Positions 12,411 to 21,984 of a stretch of 64,000 nucleotides of DNA are shown piece after piece (the first letter of the stretch is position 1; each line of letters starts with the position of its first letter). This stretch comes from Elmis aenea (Eukaryota > Arthropoda > Insecta > Coleoptera > Elmidae). The notes under the pieces were generated by a model, which saw only the letters and a program-made list of their open reading frames with translations, did no database searches and was not told the origin of the DNA. The position numbers were made by a program, and so were the translations under genes. The stretch is from the NCBI GenBank assembly GCA_947652605.1, contig OX393579.1, positions 19,427,674 to 19,491,673 of the forward strand, in the 5' to 3' direction.

Positions 12411-12695
12411 TCATTGATATTTATTGGGACCGGACATTACCAATTTATTTTTCCTCAGGTTCTTCTCAATTTTTTCTAAGTTGTTCCTCAAGTAAACATT
12501 GTCCACTTGAATCGTATTTAGTTTGTTAGCCAGTTGTTTGGTCTCTCCTCTTAGGCTCTCTATTTCCTTTTTGTTATCTTTTAACTCTGAACTTAGCTTC
12601 TTTACTTCTTTTCTTAGTTCTTTCTGATCTGATTTCATTTCCTTAATGTCTCGGCTTAGCTGATAATTTAATAACAATGACGACCTAATAAACAT
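12411..12695 (-). pseudogene. Coiled-coil ORF1-like fragment of a retrotransposon
   Basis: A 94-residue frame dominated by a heptad-like Lys/Glu/Leu coiled coil (residues about 15-75), followed by LEKIEKNLRKNKLVMSG. A coiled coil followed by E--(L)RKN-L---G resembles ORF1 proteins of non-LTR elements. No further domain follows. It could also be part of another coiled-coil protein; no host gene context supports that. It abuts a DNA transposase fragment at 12733, so this is a repeat-on-repeat junction. Confidence 0.4.
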
Positions 12696-12732
12696 AACAT
12701 TTTTTTCTGACGAAGCGTGGTTTTATTTTTCG

Positions 12733-13247
12733 GTGTACGTCAATTCTCAAAATATGCGGACGTGGATTACTGATAATCCTCATATTTTTGTTAAATCTCT
12801 ACTAGGTACATGCTCAGAAAATTGGCGTTTGGATGGCAGTTTCTCACAGAAGAATAACTGGACCCGTTTTTTTTTTATTTCACCGTCAATACTGAGAGGT
12901 ACAGAAACAACATTTTTACTTAACTTGTTCAACAACTACACGATGATGAAATTCAGCACGTACGATACAAACTATATAACTTTTCTTCGCGAGCTGACCG
13001 CCTGCTAAGGTTCCATACACAAGTAGAGTTTCCTACGAGGTCACCTTGTTTGACCATTGTGGACTATTTTGTGTTACCTTACTTAAAAAATAGGATTTTC
13101 AGAACTCCTGTAGGTAATTTGCAAGAACTGGAACACAGCAGTGTTGAAGAATGTGCAACCATAACACCAGTAATACAGCAAAATGCTTGTGATAGCACGA
13201 GGAGGCCCGTAAACTTGTGCACAATTTCAACATTTACTTTAATTTGA
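12733..13247 (+). pseudogene. IS630/Tc1/mariner-type DDE transposase remnant
   Basis: Two overlapping pieces of a transposase catalytic domain. The first frame (12733-13008) has VNSQNMRTWITDNPHIF, the block usually preceding the second catalytic region in insect Tc3/mariner-like transposases. The second frame (13050-13247) has YLKNRIFRTPVGNLQELE, EECATITPVIQQNACDS and RRPVNLC, the family C-terminus. A frameshift separates them and the catalytic acidic residues are not recognisable. The N-terminal HTH is absent, so it cannot encode an active enzyme. Confidence 0.65.
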
Positions 13248-13249
13248 CT

Positions 13250-14905
13250 TCTTTTTGTAAATAAAAAGGTTAACAGGCTTTTATTTTAGTTTGTAGTTTA
13301 TCATTATTTTATCCTTAGAATTAATAACACATTTGTACATTATTGAATAGGATGTCAGTATGGGACGTAAGTTGATAAACTTTGACAACATTATTACAAA
13401 ATGATGATATAAGCTAAGTCGGTAGTTTTCCATTCTATGACCACCTATGACCAAGATAATTTTTGATATCACGGTTTTACGTTGAAAAAACAGATTTGTA
13501 ATAACATATTTTTACGATCAGTTTACCTTACAAAATGATTACATTTATCGACAAAATTTGCTTGGCTTATTTTGGAAAGCACTCTAGAAACATCCCACAA
13601 ATTTTTCCTATTTATTTTGGATATATTAACACATAGCAACCTGCATCTGGTTGTGTCAACCTTCTTCTTCATTTCAAAGTTTGGGCAAAGTTCCTGTTTC
13701 GTCTTCTCGATACACCACCATTGTTCCTATCTCTTCATGGGTCTCCCCACTTCCCCCTCCTTTTGTTTTACACTCTCTTATAATTTTTGGTAATCTTTGT
13801 TGTTTCATTCTGTCAACAGTGTCAACTTAAAAAAGTTTAATAAAAAATAGTCAAACAAAAGTTAAGTCAAAACCCTTTATTCCATTTTTTTTATTGACAA
13901 ACTTTTAAAGACAAAGTGAATGGCGGCAAACATTATTACCTAATTACTTGTATTTACAGAAATTGGAGATTACAACCATTTGTCATTTACATTGTTCTAA
14001 ACGCCCAATGCACAAATTAATCATGTTTTAAACAAATTTTACAAAACGTATTCGGAACGATAAAACTAATAAAATATATTTGTGGTATGAAGACATTAAA
14101 GTAGGCGCGAATCTCATATGTTTTTTAAAGGCCGTTGCAACCGCTTCCAACAGAGCAAAAATTGTTAACAACCGACAATGTTGTGTAAATGGTTTTTATC
14201 TGATGAATGACAAACAAAATTGTAACCTTTATGTTAATTTAAATATAGCTATCAAAATTATAACGACCACGAATTAAAATTCTTTTAATCCAATTAAATA
14301 ATAGGAACGACAAAATTTATGTCCTGTAAAAGTTACACCTTAGCTATAATAAAATAGGTACACGAGAGGTCACAGCATATGGCGATAATAGATTATTTTT
14401 TACACAACATTTGGTGCTATCTGATACAACTAATTGGGGATACGAAGTAAGATCATTAATTATATGACCCTAGCTAGCTATCGTAGTGGTTATCTATTTT
14501 CAACTATGAACTATTAATTGTCAACAATAAGGCTACTTGTTAACTTAACCTATAATTAAAAAAATTAAGTGCACTTCATTATATTTTGTGCAAAAAAAAC
14601 AAGTGATGTGCAACGACAAAATAATTACAAGTTATTTAATGAAGAAGCATTCATTTATAAAAACTTAGAGAACATTGGAATAGATTGTTCGTTATAGAAT
14701 TTGTTTCGTAAATCTAACAAGTAAATTGAAATAATGAATTACAATGTTTTTATCTGATATTGTAATAGTGCATTCTAGAAAGATTCTTTCAGGTCAAATA
14801 CTGAGAATTACACATTTGTCCAACAAGTATTTTTATACCTGTTACATAAAACAATTGCAAAAAGATAAAACTGGCTGCGTTTCTCTCTATTCACGTAGAA
14901 TTGTT
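13250..14905. other. AT-rich sequence, no recognised gene
   Basis: ORFs at 13281-13472 (minus), 13572-13793 and 14080-14277 are short, low-complexity and without motifs. Confidence 0.55.
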
Positions 14906-14910
14906 CTGTA

Positions 14911-14990
14911 CAGGGTGTACCTGTTAATTGGTGTCACTACGGGAATCTGCCTTAATGTGAGAGATAGAGATTCGGTTGAATTAGTCGAAA
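14911..14990. repeat. Isolated TA-CAGGGTG tip
   Basis: CAGGGTGTACCTGTTAATTG after TA (14909-14910). No right tip was identified before the next element at 15216. Confidence 0.45.
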
Positions 14991-15215
14991 ATTGCATGTA
15001 ATAAAGCTCAATCTCTAACAACACTCAGATGTTTTGAAAAACAAATTGCTAACTTGATTAAAACATGTCCTGCTTAAGATTTTAGTTATAAAAAAAAGTT
15101 TTAATTTTTTGCCTTAAGATTATTTGCCCAATAAAGATATCGTATTTGATTTCTTCGGAGCACACTTGATTACCAAGATATAACGGTCAAATTTGATTTT
15201 CTAATGAACGCTATA

Positions 15216-16233
15216 CGGGTGTTTCATAATTGAATGCTGATCCTTAAGGGTATTATTCCTTGGATGATTTTAAGAAAAAAAGTTCATATCAATGTAGGTC
15301 CGCAACCGCCGTATTTTTGAGATACAGGGTGTTAAAAGTTGAAAAAAATATCGGTTATTTCGTGATATTTTTGATACCGCTTTAGATATTTTTTTGAATT
15401 TAAGTAGGTACTAACTAGGTATAAAAAGACATTTTTTTCAGAAAAAAAATTGTTCTATTTCTACCAATGGCGTCCGTATTAACATGTCCTTGAATATTTT
15501 TAATGAAAAAAATGATACGCCACTGTTTTTTTTCCAAAATAAATGTCATTTTTATAATTTTGCTTTATCTCTTAGTAAAACTGGCCTCTTGACTTTTTTT
15601 GTCCGACGAACGGTTTTCGAGTAAAAAAATTAAAGGCTATTACTCTTGAAGAGTAAAAGAGTACATATCTCAGTGGTTTCCAACATGTGGGGCGCGACCC
15701 GCTAGGGGGGCGCGAGACTATTGTAAGGGGGGCACGCAGCTGTTACCAAATTTAATTTTTGAATACAAACAAACAAAAAAAACCTTATTTTTACAAAATA
15801 TGGTATTTTGTTTTGAAGTCCATTAAATAATTATTATGAAATAGATTGTTACGAAAAGTGAGGGGGGCGCAATATTTTTTTTTATGAAAAAGGGGGGCGG
15901 AGGTACAAAAAGGTTGGAAACCACTGACATATCTAGTTGTAGTAAGCCAGAAACAGAATTTGTTTATTTTATAAGCTCATTGTCATATCTGAAATAGAAC
16001 AATTTTTTTTTCTGAAAAAAATGTGTTTTTATGCCTAGTTAGTACCTACTAAAATTCAAAAAAATATCTAAAGCGGTATCAAAAATATTAAGCAAAAACA
16101 GTTTTTTTCAACTTTTAACACCCTGTATCTCAAAAATACGGCGGTTGCGGACCTACATTGATATGAACTTTTTTTCTTAAAATAACCCAAGGAATGACAC
16201 CCTTAAGGATCAGCAATCAATTATGAAACACCC
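15216..16233. mobile_element. Palindromic element with about 250-bp arms, interrupted by a hAT MITE
   Basis: Arms 15216-15460 and about 15985-16233 are inverted copies: CGGGTGTTTCATAATTGA against TCAATTATGAAACACCC, and GGTCCGCAACCGCCG against CGGCGGTTGCGGACC. TA flanks at 15214-15215 and 16234-16235. It directly abuts the next palindromic element. Confidence 0.88.
15671..15926. mobile_element. hAT MITE (256 bp) nested in a palindromic element
   Basis: TIRs CAGTGGTTTCCAAC at the left and the complementary GTTGGAAACCACTG at the right. Exact 8-bp TSD ACATATCT at 15663-15670 and 15927-15934. No coding capacity. It sits in the loop of the older element 15216-16233. A second copy in opposite orientation is at 25362-25619. 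Confidence 0.93.
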
Positions 16234-16237
16234 TATA

Positions 16238-17338
16238 CAGGGTGTCCCCATTATACACCGCCAAAAAGTACGTGGATATTCTTGAGTGAAAATGATGATC
16301 ATTTGTCAAATATTTTGTTATCCGAAAATGCTTCCTTTCAAAGTTAGAGACCTCCAAAGTTGCAAGAAAAAAATATCAAAAAATCGATTACGTCCTAGCC
16401 GTTTAAGCTAGAGCTATCAAACTTGGCCGAAATGTGTAAGTGTTTCCCATTGACTTTGTGGGACAATTAGAAAGAAAACACGTAATTGGAAGTATGATTT
16501 ACAGGCAGGTCATCCGCTTACCATCTACAGAATTTTTTTCTCTGGAATAAAATAGAAAATGTCATTCGAACATAAGAAAGTGCGACTTAAGAGGAAAAAA
16601 TTCGTCCCTCTTTGTTTTTTGCTGTAAACGTAGCCGTTTTCGTGAAAATTAGCGCTAAAGATGCATCGACAAACTCTGTTTATACACCTCAAATATTTTT
16701 TTTACTAAACTCAGTTGGCTAATGTCATGCTTGACTTAAGGCTTGTTCATAACCTAACCTTTTTTTAAAAATGTCAGACACAAACTTTATACTCTAAACG
16801 AATTAGCCGACATTCACATTTATTATGAACAAGCCTTAAGTCAAGCATGACATTAGCCAACTAAGTTTAGTAAAAAAAAATATTTGAGGTGTATAAACAG
16901 AGTTTGTCGATGCATCTTTAGCGCAAATTTTCTCGAAAACGGCTACGTTTACAGCAAAAAACAAAAAGGGACGAATTTTTTCCTCTTAAGTCGTACTTTC
17001 TTATGGACGAATGACATTTTCTATTTTATCCCAGAGAAAAAAATTCTGAAGATGGTAAGCGGATGACCTGCCTGTAACTCATATTTCCAATTACGTGTTT
17101 TCTTTCTAATTATCCCACAAAGTCAATGGGAAACACCTAAACATTTCGGCCAAGGTTGATAGCTCTAGCTTAAACGGCTAGGACGTAATCGATTTTTTTA
17201 TTTTTTTGTCTTACAACTTTGGAGGTCTCTAACTTTGAAAGGAAGCATTTTCGGATAACAAAATATTTGACAAATGGTCATCATTTTCACTCAGGAATAT
17301 GCACCTACTTTTTGGCGGTGTATAATGGGGACACCCTG
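16238..17338. mobile_element. Long palindromic Tc1/mariner-like element (1101 bp)
   Basis: TA flanks (16236-16237, 17339-17340); tips CAGGGTGTCCCCATTATAC and complement. Arms of about 515 bp (16238-16755 and 16823-17338) are nearly identical, including poly-A/T tracts, and are separated by a loop of roughly 70 bp. No protein recognised. Confidence 0.92.
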
Positions 17339-17344
17339 TATATG

Positions 17345-18980
17345 AGGTATTTACTGGATTTGAGATTTTTTTCTTTTTGGAATGATATATCGTTTATAAA
17401 AACGTTAATAACCTACCTACACCAACTAAAAAACGGTGGCCATTCTATTTATGAACTAAACAAACGTCTTTTACTATCAACATTGATATATATTAGTTAT
17501 TTAAAATACTTTTTTGGGAGCGTTATTTACTTGGATTGTTTTTTTTTTGTTTCAGTAAGTTTTTTCGTTTTTGTTTTTATAAATATATTTATAAACAACC
17601 AAGGGTACTGTGATAAAACTGATACTTTTTCCTTTTGTTTTTTATTGGCCGGGTCTTTCTAAGATTTCATGAACAAAAATATTATTTTTTTTTATTTTTG
17701 AACATAATAGTAATAATAACTAAATAAAAACCTTTTAAAAATACATAATTTTAAATTTTCCAATATTTAGATGATTTTGGATTTCTGATTCACGCGGTAG
17801 GCCAACTGTACAATTAATTGATAATACAACAGGCAAATTGCAATTTATTTTATAACAGACAAGTTTAAAAACATGACGTTTTGGACATTCCAAAGAGATT
17901 TTGAAAGCGAATTTGTAACGAACGTTATTACCTGTCAATAAAAAGTGGTTTCTATAAACTAATTTAAAAAAACACATAAATGTCCAAATGTAATTAAAAG
18001 CGAATAAAATTCTTGCTTAAAACAAATGAATGGCATTAAAAATCAAATAAACATGCGAAAGAAAACGAATGTAGCAAATAAAATTTTTAATTAAATGACT
18101 TTTACAATTCTAATTAAAATATTAATTACATTTCGTGCGTTTTAAAATTAGGTTTAATTAAAAACCAAATAAAATTTAATACCTCAAAAGTTTCATATGA
18201 ATTAATCTAGCTATTAGCTCAAAGTGCATATGTCTTTACGTTGATGCGTCGAAACGAATGCAACAACCAAATGTGTGTATGACAGAGATAGAAGCGGTAA
18301 CATCCGATCATTAAACGCTAGCACGTGGTCACATTTAACACTCATTTATGCTATCAGTAGAGTGCTATCGCAGCCATCTAGATACTTAAATATTCATGAC
18401 TTCGTTTATCCTTTTTTAAGCAAAGGCGCCCCCAACTGGGTAACGCGAAGGGATGTATTTGACTGCAATTGCAACAATATACAGTCTCTTGATTTTTGAT
18501 GTAAATAAATCGTGACACAATAGATAGGTCTAATTACACAAAAGAGAATAAAATAAAATGACTATGGTGGAAAATAGTATTAAAGCACAATTACTTATTT
18601 TCAGTAGATAATTGATTTAAAAGTTTTAACCACAATTCCCCAAATTTAATAGCTTTATGTTGTTATTTAATTCTCATTTATAAATTTTTGAAACAAAGAA
18701 AGCCCCAATTTTTAGATATATCTGTTGTATATTTAATAAAGGACTGAAATTTTATAAGGATCTAACAAGTGAGCTTAAAAATGAAATTAATTTTATTGGA
18801 AGGAAAATATTCTACATGTTCTACTTTTTTATGTTTTTTGATTTAATATGACGTCAAAAAATTATATATACTTATAAATGAATAGCAATTGTTTTTCTCT
18901 TTCCAATAATATATCACTTGTTTTTTAATAAATTCGTTAATAAGTGTGCTTTGAAAATTCTGATCACTAATTTATTTGGA
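17345..18980. other. AT-rich sequence, no recognised gene
   Basis: The long ORF at 17219-17662 starts inside the arm of the palindromic element and is Phe-rich, most likely a chance frame. The ORF at 18275-18499 lies in a slightly GC-richer patch (18200-18500) with no domain. Confidence 0.5.
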
Positions 18981-18984
18981 AAAT

Positions 18985-19470
18985 AAAATTTATGGTTTGG
19001 TGAACATTGCTCGAAAACAAATGCTTGAAAGAAAATTGCTCGAATAACAATTCCTCGAAAGGAAAATTGCTCGAAATAATGAAAAAATATTAAATTTACA
19101 TAAATACAAAATAATTCAATGTACTAGAAAAGTTGTTTAGACTAAAAAAGAAAGTATTTAAAGTTATTTACAAATACATGTACATACAATTACTCAATTT
19201 GTTGTTGAGATTTATATTGTTTATCTCAACAACAAATAGAGTAAGTGTACATGTATTTGTAAATAAAATCAAATACATTTTTCCAAGTGTAAACAATTAA
19301 TTGTAAACAACTCTTTTAGTACATTGAATTATTTTGTATTTATATAAATTTAGTATTTTTTCATTATTTCAAGCTAAGTTTCTTTCGAGAAATTTTCCTT
19401 TCGAGGAATTTTCCATTCCAGGAACTATTTTTCGAGCAATTTTCCGCAATCCAAAATTTATACTGTCCAC
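18985..19470. mobile_element. Foldback element with GAAAATTGCTCGAA-type repeats in its arms
   Basis: Left arm: about five degenerate 14-16-bp units ending in TTGCTCGAA, TTCCTCGAA or similar (19003-19060). Right arm: the complementary units (TTCGAGAAATTTTCC, TTCGAGGAATTTTCC, TTCGAGCAATTTTCC) at 19386-19444. Unique inverted sequence continues inward (AAAATAATTCAATGTACTA and complement), down to TCTCAACAAC/GTTGTTGAGA near the centre at about 19213. Almost the whole element folds on itself. Confidence 0.85.
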
Positions 19471-19474
19471 AAAA

Positions 19475-21960
19475 TTTCATTTATACGTATTCAAAATAAA
19501 AGGTATATTAAATAAAACAAAACAATTGACAAATATAGTTTTCCGCAATAATCAAGTTAGTAGGTATGCGTTTTTGAAAAAAAAAAGAAACAATGATAAC
19601 GAGGAGTTGAGTTGTTCTATACACAACTTCTGGCTAATTTTACCGTCTCTTTGTCTTTCATGGTAAGCGAAATTTCTATTGTGACTCGAATTAGATGATT
19701 TTATACATATATTTGTGTTTTATTGTCTCATTTTTATAGTTCCCAACAGTTTCACGTTATCGCGCTGATTCTTCAGTAATACAAATTTTTTAGCTGTTAC
19801 ACATATATTAAAAATATATTGAGAAAGAAATATGGAACATAAATTGATACTGTAAAAACATTAATAATTTTAATACGAATTTTATTACGTCCATTAGTTA
19901 TACTCCCTAACCAAAGAAAACTTTCTATCAATGAGTAGCTCATGCAAACGGAATATATAAAACAAGATATCCTTAATTTTGAATTTCACCAGTTGATGAG
20001 CAAATTTGAAGCCACCCCTTCTAAATATCACTTTTAATTTTTTTACACTTTTTTGATTATAGTTATCCCTTCAAGTAATGTTAGTAGTTTTTAGTTCTCA
20101 GCATATTATATTAGAATCAGGGCTAGCCAAGCGAGAGGCGCAGTGGGTGCAATGCTTGGAGGACCCCAAAATGGAGATCTTTTAATATTTTTGTAAATTT
20201 TGTGCCCCGGAAAAAATATTTATCATGTGCAAAGACAAAATTAGAAAAATTAGAAAAAGAGTTTTCAACGAAAAGTAGTAGTTTAAAACAGTAAAGGGCA
20301 GAAACAAAAGACTGTAATCAAAACAGTCAAGTTGTACTGGCCATAATGTCGATTTAAACTGAAACAGGAAATATACCAGAAGCAGAAGATCATAATAAAT
20401 GATTAGTTTCTAGGGCATGACATTAGAATCAGATTTATCATTTAGTGCAAAGCGTAATTCAAGATACAAAAAATACTGAATTTGAATAATCATTAGGAAG
20501 CACACAAATTGTTTAAGGACTACGTGGAAGTGCGAAATTTCTTATCCATCGTTTCTGTAAAAGAAAATGTTTTTTCGATGAGATTGGTAGCCCTAATAAA
20601 CTTTTAGATGACTTTGTGACAAATTATAAGATTTTTTTGTTTATCCCCTCATCGAAACTTTAAAATCTCACATAGAACATCGATTTAAATCAGTTCGTCT
20701 AATTTAAGAAAATTATAAATTATTTTTTGATTTAAGATGCTTGTTTTTCTTGTAAATAATTTTTGTGGAAAATCTGTAGACGTTCTTAAAAAGGTAAAGA
20801 ATTCAAAAAAACAATTTTAAATATACTTCGTTTGTAACTTCTTATTAAAAAAGGCAAGATTTTGTAAAAAATCGCTAGTCAAAATCATGCTCTTAGATTT
20901 ACTTAAATTCATGCTAGAAAGAAAGTCTCGATTGGTAAATTAAAATTAATTAAAATATACTACAGATCTACAATGTCACAATGACACAAGAGCCTCCAAT
21001 TTAAATTGACCTAGTTGTTAACCTTAAAAAATGTGTGAAAGGCAGTGTCATTGAAATAACTATCTTCGATTTATTAAAAAACTTATGCAAAGAAGAAAAA
21101 GCTACATGCAAACAAAAAACCTTGTATTACCGGTGACTTGATAGCCCAAAATTAATTATTTTCTATCACCATATTAACGCTAACCGTTAAGTAGAAAATG
21201 GGAATACGAACTAAATTACAATATAAATGGGATGGAATCTGATGAAAGCATAAATAAAACGAATACAAATTCAATTTCAAGTAATCCTGGATTTATATAA
21301 ACGAACGCCATCTTGAAAATGGATATGCAACAATAGCACCTCTATCGGCGATTGCGACAGCCGACCGAAGTGGTGCGGAATATTCGATTAAAGAAACTGA
21401 ATTGAAAGCGATGAAAAGCGAGCGATTGGAGAATTTTGATCAAATATATTTGATCTTTTTGAATAGCAACGTGAAGGCATAAAAGACGGAGAAATTAGTT
21501 TTGATGTATTTGGAGATTGCATGTAATTTAAGAAAAATATTAAAGCCGCCACTGACTAGAACGTACATCTCTCAAAAAAACTTAATGTAAGTTTAAAGGT
21601 AAAATCCTAAAAATATCAAATTAAACCAACACAAAGAAATCGTTAATTTTCCATTTCACTGTTCCTGAAATATTGAATTTATACTAACGTTTGGCGTAAA
21701 AAAACTGAGATATGGAGTAAATAACACACTATTTAAATACACATTTTTGTTAGTTTACTAAAATAATGTAATAATTAGGCTAACCTTTCAACAACATTAA
21801 TTATTTGATTCTAGATATTCACAAATCAATGCTAAAATATTTTTACTGCTTTAATGTATTTTATATTTTAAAATTAAATGCATTTTAAATCAAAACAAGC
21901 TGTGTGATCTGATAACTTTTTATAAAATAATAAAGCTCTCGCGAATTTTGACCATTAGAG
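19475..21960. other. Unassigned sequence with possible decayed repeats
   Basis: Contains the possible small insertion at 20118. A GC-richer patch at 21300-21480 (around CTCTATCGGCGATTGCGACA) has no ORF. Nothing else recognised. Confidence 0.45.
20118..20421. mobile_element. Possible small hAT-like insertion
   Basis: Starts CAGGGCTAGCC, a common hAT end. The 8-mer ATTAGAAT precedes it (20110-20117) and recurs at 20422-20429. The right end (AGGGCATGAC) does not mirror the left well, so the boundary may be coincidental in AT-rich DNA. Confidence 0.35.
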
Positions 21961-21984
21961 TGATTAATAATAATTAATAATCTT

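Noticed and set aside
16884..17662. ORFs of 60 and 147 residues (16884-17066, 17219-17662)
   Set aside because: They begin in or lie within the arm of a non-coding palindromic element, are low-complexity and Phe-rich, and show no domain.
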